A stretch of DNA of 64,000 nucleotides from contig CALUTT010000018.1 of NCBI GenBank assembly GCA_944323775.1, forward strand, positions 1-64,000, read 5' to 3'. Source of the DNA: an uncultured Bacteroidales bacterium. GTDB taxonomy: Bacteria; Bacteroidota; Bacteroidia; Bacteroidales; UBA932. Positions 34,991 through 43,817 of the stretch are shown here, piece after piece. Numbering within the stretch: position 1 is the first letter of the stretch; every line of letters starts with the position of its first letter. Below the pieces are notes generated by a model. It was not told where the DNA came from and did no database searches. It saw only the letters and a program-made list of their open reading frames with translations. A program made the translations under genes and the position numbers.

Positions 34991-35620
34991 ATGCAGTTAC
35001 CAGTTTTGAAGATTGACGGAACTCCTTCCGGAAAGAACGTGACCCTCGAGGAGAGTGTTTTCGGCATCCAGCCCAATGACCATGCTATCTATCTTGACGT
35101 GATCCAGTATCTCGCCAACCAGCGCCATGGCAATGCCAAGACCAAAGACCGTAGCGAGAATGCCCACAGCACCAAGAAGCTCGGACGCCAGAAAGGCGGC
35201 GGCGGTGCACGTCACGGCAGTCTCAAGTCCAATATTTTCGTAGGCGGCGGCCGCGTTTTCGGACCGAAGCCCCGTCTCTACCGCAACAAGTTGAACAAGA
35301 AGCTCAAGGCTCTTGCACGCAGGTCCGCCCTGTCATACAAGGCTACCGAGAACTCCATCATCATGCTTGAACCTTTCACGATGGAGGCTCCGAAGACAAA
35401 GGAACTGATCAACATCACCGCTGCCATCAAGGCCGGCGACCGCAAGGTTCTCTACGTGCTTCCCGAGAATTCTAACAACATCTATCTTTCATCACGCAAC
35501 CTTCCCTATGTGAATGTCATCTGCGTTGACGAAATCAACACCTACGCCATCATGAACGCGAACAAGCTCGTTCTGATAGACGGTGTGCAGGATATCCTTG
35601 CACAGAGGAATATGCGCTAA
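34991..35620 (+). CDS. rplD: Ribosomal protein uL4
   Basis: 209 aa. The extended loop with KLGRQKGGGGARHGSLKSNIFVGGGRVFGPKPR is the uL4 tentacle lining the exit tunnel, a known site of macrolide-resistance changes. In E. coli uL4 also represses the S10 operon; no equivalent leader structure could be recognised here. 12 nt before rplW. Confidence 0.97.
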   Translation: MQLPVLKIDGTPSGKNVTLEESVFGIQPNDHAIYLDVIQYLANQRHGNAKTKDRSENAHSTKKLGRQKGGGGARHGSLKSNIFVGGGRVFGPKPRLYRNKLNKKLKALARRSALSYKATENSIIMLEPFTMEAPKTKELINITAAIKAGDRKVLYVLPENSNNIYLSSRNLPYVNVICVDEINTYAIMNANKLVLIDGVQDILAQRNMR

Positions 35621-35632
35621 AAGGACACAGAG

Positions 35633-35923
35633 ATGGAAATTATCATTAAGCCAATAGTAACAGAGAAGCTGACGGCTCAGGGCGAAAAGTTGAACCGTTA
35701 CGGCTTTATCGTGGACCGTAAGGCCAACAAGCTTCAGATCAAGGAGGCAGTGGAGAAGATGTACAATGTCTCCGTTGCCGATGTCAACACGGTCAATTAT
35801 CACGGAAAGAGGAAGAGCCGCTACTCAAAGGCAGGTATGCTCCGTGGACGCATGAACCATTTCAAGAAGGCATACGTCACCCTTTCCGGCGAAGACAAGA
35901 TCGATTTCTACGCTAACATTTAA
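35633..35923 (+). CDS. rplW: Ribosomal protein uL23
   Basis: 96 aa. Start [11 protein letters not shown] and the segment [13 protein letters not shown] are typical of uL23, which sits at the tunnel exit and docks trigger factor and SRP. AAGGA 7 nt before the ATG is a partial SD match. 14 nt before rplB. Confidence 0.96.
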   Translation: MEIIIKPIVTEKLTAQGEKLNRYGFIVDRKANKLQIKEAVEKMYNVSVADVNTVNYHGKRKSRYSKAGMLRGRMNHFKKAYVTLSGEDKIDFYANI

Positions 35924-35924
35924 G

Positions 35925-35929
35925 GGAGG
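35925..35929 (+). promoter_or_regulatory. SD-like ribosome binding site of rplB
   Basis: GGAGG, 8 nt before the rplB ATG. SD sequences are rare before genes of this phylum, so the match is notable. Confidence 0.5.
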
Positions 35930-35937
35930 GACAGACA

Positions 35938-36762
35938 ATGGCAGTAAGAAAATTCAAACCGGTTACCCCCGGACAGAGAAACAAGGTGATAAGCGCATTT
36001 GCCGAAATCACCGCCAAGAAACCTCAGAAATCATTGCTGGAGCCTCTCAAGAGCACGGGCGGACGCAACAATACAGGTCAGATGACCATGCGTTATATCG
36101 GTGGCGGACACAAGAGAATGTACCGTATCATCGATTTCCGCCGCGACAAGGACGACTGCAAGGCTACCGTTCTTACGATCGAGTATGATCCTAACCGCAG
36201 TGCCCGCATCGCGCTCGTCCAGTATGAAGACGGCGAGAAAAGATATATCATCGCTCCCCAGGGACTCAAGGTAGGTCAGGTGATCGCTTCAGGCAGCGGA
36301 GTCGCTCCCGAGGTGGGCAACTGCCTTCCCCTAGGTGAAATTCCTGTCGGCACGCTCGTCCACAACATCGAGCTCCGTCCCGGACAGGGTGCGGCCATGG
36401 CCCGCTCTGCCGGTACGTTTGCACAGCTCGCGGCACGCGAGGGCAACCACGCGGTACTCCGCCTTCCTTCCGGCGAGACCCGCATGGTGCTTGTATCATG
36501 CCGTGCGACGGTCGGTGTCGTCTCAAATGCAGACCACAATCTGGAAAGCCACGGAAAGGCCGGCCGCAAGCGCTGGCTCGGTGTCCGTCCTCACAACAGA
36601 GGTGTTGTCATGAACCCTGTAGACCACCCGATGGGAGGTGGTGAAGGACGTGCCTCCGGAGGACATCCTCGCTCACGCAAGGGACTTCCTGCAAAGGGCT
36701 ACAAGACACGTAATCCTAAGGCTGCTTCCAACAAGTTCATCATTGAGAGAAGGAAAAAATAA
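35938..36762 (+). CDS. rplB: Ribosomal protein uL2
   Basis: 274 aa. [13 protein letters not shown] at the N-terminus and the C-terminal [19 protein letters not shown] loop are uL2 signatures; the His in the latter lies near the peptidyl transferase centre. It is needed for subunit joining. Preceded by an SD-like GGAGG. 22 nt before rpsS. Confidence 0.97.
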   Translation: MAVRKFKPVTPGQRNKVISAFAEITAKKPQKSLLEPLKSTGGRNNTGQMTMRYIGGGHKRMYRIIDFRRDKDDCKATVLTIEYDPNRSARIALVQYEDGEKRYIIAPQGLKVGQVIASGSGVAPEVGNCLPLGEIPVGTLVHNIELRPGQGAAMARSAGTFAQLAAREGNHAVLRLPSGETRMVLVSCRATVGVVSNADHNLESHGKAGRKRWLGVRPHNRGVVMNPVDHPMGGGEGRASGGHPRSRKGLPAKGYKTRNPKAASNKFIIERRKK

Positions 36763-36784
36763 CAGGAATTAAACTTTAGAGATT

Positions 36785-37057
36785 ATGAGTCGTTCTTTAA
36801 GAAAAGGTCCATATATCCAGGAGGCCCTGGAAAAGAGGATTCTTGCTATGAATAACGGTAGCAAGAAGAAGGAGGTGGTCAAGACCTGGTCACGCGCCAG
36901 CATGATTTCTCCTGACTTCATCGGCCACACCATAGCCGTACACAACGGGAACAAGTTCATTCCTGTATATGTCACGGAGCAGATGGTAGGCCACAAGCTC
37001 GGCGAATTCGCACCTACACGTACGTTCAGAGGTCATTCAGGTAACAATAAGAAGTAA
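36785..37057 (+). CDS. rpsS: Ribosomal protein uS19
   Basis: 90 aa. [32 protein letters not shown] and the Gly/Lys-rich end [11 protein letters not shown] identify uS19, which binds 16S rRNA in the 30S head with uS13. 5 nt before rplV. Confidence 0.97.
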   Translation: MSRSLRKGPYIQEALEKRILAMNNGSKKKEVVKTWSRASMISPDFIGHTIAVHNGNKFIPVYVTEQMVGHKLGEFAPTRTFRGHSGNNKK

Positions 37058-37062
37058 TCATT

Positions 37063-37479
37063 ATGGGAAAGCGTAAAAAACTCATGGCTGAACGCCTCAA
37101 GGCGGAGAAGAAGGTTACAGCTGTTGCCAAGCTGAATGACGTGCCTACCTCACCGCGCAAGATGCGTCTCGTGGCCGATACGGTACGCGGTGTTGAGGTC
37201 AACCGCGCCCTCGATCTTCTGAAGTTCTCCAAGAGGGAGGCTTCAGGACGTCTGGAGAAGCTCCTCCGCAGTGCAATTGTCAACTGGGAGGCCAAGAACC
37301 CGGACAAGACAAAGGAACTGGACAACGGAAACGTCTATGTCAAGACCATCATGGTCGACGGCGGACGCATGCTCAAGCGCATACGCCCTTGTCCTCAGGG
37401 CAGGGCCGGCCGCATCCGCAAGCGTTCCAACCACGTTACCGTCATCCTTGACGTAAAACAACCAGTAGAGAATAAGTAA
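37063..37479 (+). CDS. rplV: Ribosomal protein uL22
   Basis: 138 aa, somewhat longer than E. coli (110 aa) through a basic N-terminal extension ([16 protein letters not shown]). [14 protein letters not shown] and [21 protein letters not shown], the beta hairpin of the exit tunnel, are present. 1 nt before rpsC. Confidence 0.96.
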   Translation: MGKRKKLMAERLKAEKKVTAVAKLNDVPTSPRKMRLVADTVRGVEVNRALDLLKFSKREASGRLEKLLRSAIVNWEAKNPDKTKELDNGNVYVKTIMVDGGRMLKRIRPCPQGRAGRIRKRSNHVTVILDVKQPVENK

Positions 37480-37480
37480 T

Positions 37481-38230
37481 ATGGGACAGAAAACAAATCC
37501 TATCAGCAACAGAATCGGTATCACCCGTGGTTGGGACTCTAACTGGTGCGGTGGTAACTATGCAGAGAAGATAGCCGAGGACTACGAGATCCGCAAGTAT
37601 CTCGCAAACCGTCTGGCCAAGGCAAGCCTCAGCAGGATCATCATCGAGAGGACCCTCAAGCTCATTACTGTCACAATCTATGCTGCACGTCCCGGTTTCA
37701 TTATCGGCAAGGGCGGCACCGAGGTTGACAAGCTCAAGGCAGAGCTCAAGAAGGTCACCAAGAAGGATGTCCAGATCAACATTTATGAGGTAAAGCGTCC
37801 CGAGGTTGACGCGAACATCGTTGCGGACAGCATCGCCCGCCAGATCGAAGGCCGTGTGTCTTACCGCAGGGCGATCAAGATGGCGATTGCAAACACGATG
37901 AGGGTCGGCGCCGAAGGAATCAAGGTTCTCATCAGCGGACGTGTTGGCGGCGCTGAAATGGCACGCAACGAAATGTTCAAGGAGGGACGTACCCCTCTGC
38001 ATACTTTCCGTGCGGACATCGACTACGCCCTCGCGGTTGCACATACCAAGGTCGGCACTCTTGGAATCAAGGTGTGGATCTGCAACGGTGAGCGTTACGG
38101 AAAGCAGGATCTCACTCCTGCCGCACTTTCGGCTGCCAATGCGCAGGCTGCAGGTTCGAACCGCGGCGGACGTTCAGACCGCCGTCCCCGCAGGGACGAC
38201 CGTCGTTCACGCCGGGACAACCAGAAGTAA
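37481..38230 (+). CDS. rpsC: Ribosomal protein uS3
   Basis: 249 aa. [19 protein letters not shown] starts the protein, and the KH motif [14 protein letters not shown] binds RNA at the mRNA entry channel. The C-terminus is a disordered Arg/Asp/Gly tail (from about residue 225), common in this phylum. In nearly all bacteria rplP follows within a few bases. Here rpsC is the last gene before an intrinsic terminator, and rplP lies 10 kb away. Confidence 0.97.
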   Translation: MGQKTNPISNRIGITRGWDSNWCGGNYAEKIAEDYEIRKYLANRLAKASLSRIIIERTLKLITVTIYAARPGFIIGKGGTEVDKLKAELKKVTKKDVQINIYEVKRPEVDANIVADSIARQIEGRVSYRRAIKMAIANTMRVGAEGIKVLISGRVGGAEMARNEMFKEGRTPLHTFRADIDYALAVAHTKVGTLGIKVWICNGERYGKQDLTPAALSAANAQAAGSNRGGRSDRRPRRDDRRSRRDNQK

Positions 38231-38245
38231 TTTGAATAAAATTGC

Positions 38246-38253
38246 TATATTTA
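38246..38253 (+). promoter_or_regulatory. Possible -7 element for the tlpA-like gene
   Basis: TATATTTA (one mismatch to TAnnTTTG) lies just before the rpsC terminator hairpin. Transcription from it would begin inside the left arm of the hairpin. No good -33 element, so weak. Confidence 0.3.
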
Positions 38254-38256
38254 CGA

Positions 38257-38288
38257 CCGGCTCCGCGCCAGCGGAACCGGTTTTTTTT
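38257..38288 (+). terminator. Intrinsic terminator after rpsC
   Basis: A 10-bp GC-rich stem with one C/A mismatch (arms 38257-38266 and 38271-38280), 4-nt loop, followed directly by eight T. It lies 26 nt after the rpsC stop and should end the rplC-rpsC transcript. Confidence 0.85.
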
Positions 38289-38308
38289 GAATCCAAACAC
38301 ATTACAGA

Positions 38309-39145
38309 ATGAAAAGATACATTTATCTGGCAGCGTGCCTGATGTTTGTCGCAGTGGCATGCAAGTCCAACATCAAGACTCTTGATGACTATCGTGCATG
38401 GTGCACCGAGTTCATGAACTCATACAACGAGAGCGCCATGGCTATCCAGAATGATTCTACACTTACCGATGACGCCAAGATGGAGAAACTCGAGGATCTC
38501 TATGAGACCAGTACTGACGAATTCGCGAAGACCGGTGTGGAATTCCTCAAGAAGAACAGCGATTCCGGAGAGGCTGCGTCAGCCGTTCTCGAGAACGTCG
38601 CCTTCCTGCTGGATGCCGAAGAGCTTGAGTCTGTGCTTTCTTCCCTGAAGGGAGACGCGGCCTCTCTGGAGCTCGTGACCAACCTCAAGAATGCGCTCTC
38701 CGCAAAGAAGGCTACGGCCGAGGGGCAGAAGTTCACCGACTTCACCGTCGTGCAGGACGAGAACGACCCTGAGGGCAGCACTGTCAAGTTCTCCGACTAT
38801 GTCGGCAACGGAAAGTACGTGCTGGTTGACTTCTGGGCAAGCTGGTGCACCCCCTGCAAGGAGGAGATTCCCAACATCGCCGCCGTCTACGAAAAATACA
38901 AGGGTGACGACTTCGATGTACTCAGCGTAGCTGTATGGGATGACCCTGAGGATACCAAGGCTGCTGCTGCCGAGCATGGAATTGTCTGGAACCAGATCAT
39001 CAACGCCAATCAGATCCCGACTGACATCTACGGTATCGAAGGCATTCCCCATATCATGCTGATCGGTCCTGACGGAACCATCCTCAAGCGTGATCTCAGA
39101 GGAACGGCTATCGAGCAGGCAGTTTCAGAGGCACTTGGACGTTAG
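38309..39145 (+). CDS. TlpA-like thiol-disulfide oxidoreductase lipoprotein
   Basis: 278 aa. Lipoprotein signal with lipobox VAVAC. Residues about 30-130 form a helical domain of unknown role. The C-terminal thioredoxin fold has the active site FWASWCTPCKEEIPN (WCxPC) and the cis-Pro loop GIEGIPHIMLIGPDG. Exported thioredoxins of this kind reduce or shuffle disulfides, for example in cytochrome c maturation; the partner here is unknown. The ATG is 20 nt after the terminator T-run, and the end overlaps uvrC. Confidence 0.88.
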   Translation: MKRYIYLAACLMFVAVACKSNIKTLDDYRAWCTEFMNSYNESAMAIQNDSTLTDDAKMEKLEDLYETSTDEFAKTGVEFLKKNSDSGEAASAVLENVAFLLDAEELESVLSSLKGDAASLELVTNLKNALSAKKATAEGQKFTDFTVVQDENDPEGSTVKFSDYVGNGKYVLVDFWASWCTPCKEEIPNIAAVYEKYKGDDFDVLSVAVWDDPEDTKAAAAEHGIVWNQIINANQIPTDIYGIEGIPHIMLIGPDGTILKRDLRGTAIEQAVSEALGR

Positions 39146-40931
39146 AGACAAGATAGCGCTTTTGCCACATTCCCCCGGAGTGTACAGATACTACAACTCC
39201 GAGGGAACTGTGATTTATGTCGGCAAGGCTAAGGATCTGAACAAGCGTGTTGCGCAGTATTTCGTCTCTGCCGACAGGCTGAACACGAAGACCAGGGTCC
39301 TTGTCTCGAAAATCGCCGACGTACAGTATTCTGTCGTCGACACTGAGGCTGACGCGCTTCTTCTTGAGAACAATCTCATCAAGCAGTACAAGCCCCGCTA
39401 CAATATCCTGCTGAAGGATTCCAAGACATATCCGTGGATATGCGTCAGCGACGAGGAGTTCCCGAGGATATATCTGACACGCAGGATCCAGAAGGGAAAG
39501 GCCAGGTATTTCGGTCCGTACAGTTCCGTGATGCATGCCCGTGCCTTGCTTGAGTTTCTCGAGAACAGCTATCCGCTGCGCAGCTGCAAATACAATATCA
39601 CATCAGATGCCGTGCTGAGACACAAGTTCAGGCCCTGTCTTGACATGCATCTGGGCCGGTGTCGTGGGTGCTGCGTCGGTGGCGTGTCACGGGAGGAGTA
39701 CTCGCTCTGGATAGACGAGATCGTGAGACTCCTGAGCGGTGGACTTGGAGGCGTTATACGCAATTACAAGGCTCTGATGGCGGAGGCGGCCGGGAATCTC
39801 GAGTTCGAGAAGGCACAGATGTACAAAGACAGGATCGAAGCCCTTCAGAGCCATTATTCGAAGTCTGTCATTACGGCGGCCGGCGACCGGGACGTCGACG
39901 TCTTTTCCCTGGTGTTCGACGCGTCGGAGGGTTTCGGCAATTTCCTCCGCATTAAGGGCGGCGCCGTCATCCAGTCCCTGAATCTCGGGTTCAAGATGAA
40001 TATCGAGGAGTCTCGGGAAGCAGTGCTCAGCGAGTTCATTGCCGAGATTGCCTCAAAGTTCGGGGCTCTGAGCCAGGAGGTGATCGTGCCTTTCAGGCCT
40101 GATGTCGACTTCCCCGGAGTCCAGTTCCGGATTCCTGCCAGAGGTGACAAGCTTTCGCTGCTGGAACTCAGCGACAAGAATGCGAGGGAATTCCGCTTCA
40201 ACTCGCTCCGGCAGAGGGAACACACGAACCCTGACGAGTTCAGGGCCGCGGTCCTGGATGAACTGCGCAAGGCGATAGGCATGAAGGAGCTGCCGGTACA
40301 TATGGAGTGTTTTGACAACTCCAATATCCAGGGTACGAATCCCGTCGCGTCGTGCGTTGTCTTCCGCAATGCGGAACCCTTCAAGAAGGACTACCGCAAA
40401 TTCAAGATAAAGACTGTTGTCGGGGCGAATGACTATGCTTCCATGAAGGAGGTGGTGAACCGCAGGTATGCCCGTATGCTGGAGGAGGCTCCGGACGATC
40501 TGCCGCAGCTCGTTGTGATTGACGGCGGGAAGGGGCAGCTTGATTTCGCATATCAGGCGATATGCGAACTCGGCATCCAGGACAGGATGACTGTCATCGG
40601 CCTGGCCAAGCGCCTGGAGGAGGTTATCCGTGTCGGAGACCCATACCCCCTGTTCCTGGACAGAAACTCTCAGGCTTTGAAGCTCCTTCAGCGTATACGT
40701 GACGAGGCTCACCGTTTCGGAATAACATTCCACCGCTCGTTGCGCAGCAAGTCTGCCCTGCATTCCGCCCTTACGGATATCAGGGGAGTAGGGGAACAGA
40801 CAGAGCAGAGACTGCTCATGCATTTCGGAAGCGTGGCGCGTATCGCCGAGGCTTCGGTCGAGGAACTCGAGGCTCTTGTCGGGCGGACACTGGCTATTAG
40901 AATCCAAAAACAACTGAGAAATGACAGCTAA
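39135..40931 (+). CDS. uvrC: Excinuclease ABC subunit C
   Basis: About 598 aa. The N-terminal GIY-YIG nuclease (SPGVYRYYNSEGTVIYVGKAKDLNKR) makes the 3' cut. A UVR motif (NLEFEKAQMYKDRIEAL) binds UvrB. The C-terminal RNase H-like domain (MECFDNSNIQGTNPVAS, VVIDGGKGQLDFA) makes the 5' cut, followed by helix-hairpin-helix DNA binding (IRGVGEQTEQRLLMHFGS). TTG 39135 is the best start by comparison with the usual UvrC N-terminus; GTG 39090 in frame is the alternative. No ATG fits. It overlaps tlpA by about 11 nt and pnuC by 11 nt. Confidence 0.93.
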   Translation: MDVRDKIALLPHSPGVYRYYNSEGTVIYVGKAKDLNKRVAQYFVSADRLNTKTRVLVSKIADVQYSVVDTEADALLLENNLIKQYKPRYNILLKDSKTYPWICVSDEEFPRIYLTRRIQKGKARYFGPYSSVMHARALLEFLENSYPLRSCKYNITSDAVLRHKFRPCLDMHLGRCRGCCVGGVSREEYSLWIDEIVRLLSGGLGGVIRNYKALMAEAAGNLEFEKAQMYKDRIEALQSHYSKSVITAAGDRDVDVFSLVFDASEGFGNFLRIKGGAVIQSLNLGFKMNIEESREAVLSEFIAEIASKFGALSQEVIVPFRPDVDFPGVQFRIPARGDKLSLLELSDKNAREFRFNSLRQREHTNPDEFRAAVLDELRKAIGMKELPVHMECFDNSNIQGTNPVASCVVFRNAEPFKKDYRKFKIKTVVGANDYASMKEVVNRRYARMLEEAPDDLPQLVVIDGGKGQLDFAYQAICELGIQDRMTVIGLAKRLEEVIRVGDPYPLFLDRNSQALKLLQRIRDEAHRFGITFHRSLRSKSALHSALTDIRGVGEQTEQRLLMHFGSVARIAEASVEELEALVGRTLAIRIQKQLRNDS

Positions 40932-41685
40932 CGACAGATTCAACAAGTGGTTCAACATTTTCATCCTTGCTGGGATGACACTTGTCATGGCAGTGATGAC
41001 GCTGCTTGAACTCAGGGATGCCGACAGCGGGCAGGCCCTGCTTATTGTAGCGGCTTTCGGCTCCCTGATGGGAGTGCTGAGCACCGTCTGTTCGGCCAAC
41101 GCCAAGATCATGACTTTCCTTTTCGGTCTGTTCGACGTGGGAATCTACGGCGTAATGTGCCTTATGAGCGGGAAATACGGGAACGCCGCACTCCATCTGC
41201 TGTATTTTGTCCCGATGCAGTTCGTCGGCTTTTTCCAGTGGAGGATGAGGGGTGCCGGATCTCATCTCAGGCCACATGCGCGCCGTCTGTCGTCTTCGGC
41301 CAGGCTGCTGTGTTCCGCCGCCTTTCTTGCAGGGCTCGCCCTGTGTTATTTTATTCTGTACAAGGTGTCCGGTACTGCAGATCCGACAGTCTCTGGTGAT
41401 GTCGCGACTTCTGTCCTCAAGCTCGGCATCATTGCGGATGCGTTTTCGACCGTATGCAATATCCTGGGTCAGCTGCTGATGTCCATGGCCTACATGGAAC
41501 AGTGGATTTTCTGGATAGGCGTCAATGTCGCCTCAGTACTAATGTGGTCGGTAGAACTGAGTTCTTCGCATGGAGATTCATTTGCCGTGATCTACCTTGT
41601 AAAGTACTCTTTCTATCTGCTCAATTCTCTGAACGGTCTGCGCATCTGGCTGCGCCTCAGCAGGCCTGCCGCGCAGTCTGCATGA
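40921..41685 (+). CDS. pnuC: PnuC-family vitamin transporter
   Basis: 254 aa with about seven membrane helices. The substrate region WIFWIGVNVASVLMW gives the WxxWxxxN motif of PnuC, and FVPMQFVGFFQWR matches the Q-x-x-G-x-x-W segment. PnuC proteins let nicotinamide riboside cross the inner membrane by facilitated diffusion; close relatives carry thiamine or riboflavin. No kinase or riboswitch nearby fixes the substrate. Overlaps uvrC by 11 nt. Confidence 0.83.
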   Translation: MTANDRFNKWFNIFILAGMTLVMAVMTLLELRDADSGQALLIVAAFGSLMGVLSTVCSANAKIMTFLFGLFDVGIYGVMCLMSGKYGNAALHLLYFVPMQFVGFFQWRMRGAGSHLRPHARRLSSSARLLCSAAFLAGLALCYFILYKVSGTADPTVSGDVATSVLKLGIIADAFSTVCNILGQLLMSMAYMEQWIFWIGVNVASVLMWSVELSSSHGDSFAVIYLVKYSFYLLNSLNGLRIWLRLSRPAAQSA

Positions 41686-41690
41686 CATTT

Positions 41691-41714
41691 ATGGACATGC
41701 ATCGCCATGTCTAT
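41691..41714 (+). repeat. Inverted repeat between pnuC and acpP
   Basis: 9-bp stem (41691-41699 with 41706-41714, one G-T pair) and 6-nt loop, directly before the acpP -33 TTTG. A run of T follows only 14 nt later. It could weakly end the uvrC-pnuC transcript or be an operator for acpP. Confidence 0.4.
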
Positions 41715-41745
41715 TTGGATTTTAGGATTTTTTTTCGTTAATTTG
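41714..41745 (+). promoter_or_regulatory. Promoter of acpP
   Basis: TTTG (41714-41717), 20 nt, then TTAATTTG (41738-41745, one mismatch to TAnnTTTG). Predicted start near 41751, about 43 nt before acpP. Confidence 0.6.
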
Positions 41746-41793
41746 CAGCCACTTTTGGAGTGAATGTACTAATAAAACTTAATATCTAACGTT

Positions 41794-42036
41794 ATGGAGT
41801 ATTCTGAAATCTTTGAAAAAGTAAAGGCTATCATCGTTGACAAGCTCGGCGTTGAGCCTTCAGTAGTGACGGAGAACGCAAGCTTCACCAACGATATCGG
41901 TGCTGACTCTCTTGATACGGTTGAGCTTCTTATGGAGTTCGAGAAGGTTTTCGGCATCAAGATTCCTGATGAGGAGACCAGTTCAATCGTTACTGTAAAG
42001 GATGCTTGCGACAAGGTAGCAGAGAAGCTTTCTTAA
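41794..42036 (+). CDS. acpP: Acyl carrier protein
   Basis: 80 aa, strongly acidic. Phosphopantetheine attaches to the Ser of [16 protein letters not shown]. It carries acyl chains in fatty acid synthesis. It has its own promoter and a strong terminator, so it is transcribed alone, suiting an abundant protein. fabF or other fab genes are not adjacent, unlike in many bacteria. Confidence 0.96.
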   Translation: MEYSEIFEKVKAIIVDKLGVEPSVVTENASFTNDIGADSLDTVELLMEFEKVFGIKIPDEETSSIVTVKDACDKVAEKLS

Positions 42037-42056
42037 TTTCAGCCACATACGGTAAT

Positions 42057-42097
42057 TAAAAGAGGGAGGAGCCTGATGGTTCCTCCCTCTTCTTTTT
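42057..42097. terminator. Bidirectional terminator between acpP and the DUF4270 gene
   Basis: 13-bp stem (42061-42073 with 42078-42090, one G-T pair) and loop TGAT. It is followed on the plus strand by TCTTTTTA and on the minus strand by TTTTAATTA. It can stop both convergent transcripts; the plus side is stronger. Confidence 0.85.
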
Positions 42098-42146
42098 ATT
42101 CCTTCTGTACCCGGTGGCTCCTGCCGTTTGTGGTTCTGCCTCCGTG

Positions 42147-43817
42147 TTATTCGGCAGTATTGGGAACTGCGAACGTCAGTTCCAGATACGGAACCCTGCC
42201 GTCCGGGCTTTCGGGTCCGTTGAGCGTCGCCTTGTAGAACCTGTCCTTGTCGAGCATGACCACGTTGCTGGTGCTCGTGGATGAACTTGCCGCGTAGGCT
42301 GCCATCATCGAATAGTTGTAGTAGTTCGAATAGTAGCTGCCGTATCCGCCGTACCCGTATCCGTAGTATCCGCCGCCGTACATGCTGTTGTAGTAGCTCT
42401 GGTATGCAAGATAGTTGTACATGTCACTAAGATCCTGATTCCCCGCTGTCGTCGTCGTGATCTTCTCGTTGGCCATGATCAGCAGCCAGACGTCGTATCC
42501 GCCTTTAAGCAGTGTCTGTGTCTTGGTATCTTCAGTGTCGGAGCGGTCTATCCTTATCAGTTCCTGCATATGATAGGTGATGTCGGGGGCGTAGTTCAGT
42601 ATGGAACGGTTGACATCGCCCTGATTCTCGTCACTTGAACTTGAATCCGTGAGGCCGATGAACGTCGCTATCTTGTTTTCGTCGTCATCTTCCGATACGA
42701 GTTTGCATGTGGGCGAAAGTATCTGCGGCCAGTAGTTCATGTCGCGGTAGTCGGAAGGGAATTCGAACGGGAACACCAGGGACGCCTTGTTGATGACGGT
42801 CTGTGCGGGATCGGCCCCCTTTGACTCTATCGCCTGCCTCGCTATGTCTATAAGGTACTCGGCCTTGACTACCGGCTTGAGTCCGCCTCCTCCCTCGACC
42901 TGGATTCTGTCCGTAGCGTATCCGGTGCGGTCCTGTGTCTGCTGGCTGGTGAGGTTCAGCGCATACTGGGGGAAGTTGCCGCTTGTCGTCGAGGTCAGCA
43001 GCGAGTCTATGTCATTGAACTGTGCGGGGCCGTAGTAGAAGAGGACCGATGTGTCTTTCCTCTCTCCGTCAAATTCCGCGCTGTAGTAGAGTTTCGCGAA
43101 ATTGCCCGTGAAATACTGGTAATCAGTGTCATATCCGAGCTGGAGAGAGAACAGGTTGATCCTGCCGCCGTCCGATGAAGGTTCGTCCGTGTCAAGATAT
43201 ATTCCGGGGAATTTTTTCGTGTAGGAGTCGAAATCCTTCAGGTCCTCGCTCGTGAGTGACAGGAACTTCTCGCCGTACTCGCGTGTGAAGTAGAATACGA
43301 GCGAGTCACCGCCGTCGTATACCGGAGAGCCTTTGGCTACTATTCTGTCGGAAGGCTCGAGGGGCTTGTTGCAGTCGTAGTCCTTTGCTGCATCGAGGGG
43401 CTTGTCGAGTTCACGCACCCTGATGTTCTGGATGATACGCCTCTGGTCTTCGCTGTTGGATGAGAGGGTGTCTTTCCCTATTGCGAAGCGGAAACTCTTG
43501 AACTGGGGGTTTTCGCCCATTTCCAGCTGGTCCCTGAATATGGGGACAAGGGTGATGGCGCTCGATCTGGTGGTAAGGCCGTACTCGCCGTCCCTGACGG
43601 CACCGAACACGACTCTCGAAGACGAGTAGCCGGACAGGCTGTCCGCCATTCTGACCTCAACCTGCTCGATCGGTATGCGTTCAGTGTAGAACTTGTAGGT
43701 CTGGTCTATCGGAATCAGGTCTGTCCCGAGAGTGTCGTCCGTAGCTATGCACGACGCGCAGCACAGAAGCACTGCAAGTCCCGCGGCAAAGTTGATGTTC
43801 CTTCTAAAGCTTGTCAT
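42147..43817 (-). CDS. DUF4270 lipoprotein with Tyr/Gly-rich segment
   Basis: About 556 aa. A signal peptide ends in a lipobox-like CASC, followed by DDTLGTDLIPID, typical of DUF4270 proteins, a Bacteroidota family of unknown function. The body is predicted beta-rich. Near residues 455-505 is a low-complexity run dominated by Tyr, Gly, Ser and Asn (repeats such as GYYGYGYGGYG), then a short Ser/Thr tract. ATG 43817 gives the correct signal peptide and overlaps the GT5 gene by 14 nt. The pairing with that gene recurs in the phylum as I recall it. Confidence 0.82.
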   Translation of the reverse strand: MTSFRRNINFAAGLAVLLCCASCIATDDTLGTDLIPIDQTYKFYTERIPIEQVEVRMADSLSGYSSSRVVFGAVRDGEYGLTTRSSAITLVPIFRDQLEMGENPQFKSFRFAIGKDTLSSNSEDQRRIIQNIRVRELDKPLDAAKDYDCNKPLEPSDRIVAKGSPVYDGGDSLVFYFTREYGEKFLSLTSEDLKDFDSYTKKFPGIYLDTDEPSSDGGRINLFSLQLGYDTDYQYFTGNFAKLYYSAEFDGERKDTSVLFYYGPAQFNDIDSLLTSTTSGNFPQYALNLTSQQTQDRTGYATDRIQVEGGGGLKPVVKAEYLIDIARQAIESKGADPAQTVINKASLVFPFEFPSDYRDMNYWPQILSPTCKLVSEDDDENKIATFIGLTDSSSSDENQGDVNRSILNYAPDITYHMQELIRIDRSDTEDTKTQTLLKGGYDVWLLIMANEKITTTTAGNQDLSDMYNYLAYQSYYNSMYGGGYYGYGYGGYGSYYSNYYNYSMMAAYAASSSTSTSNVVMLDKDRFYKATLNGPESPDGRVPYLELTFAVPNTAE

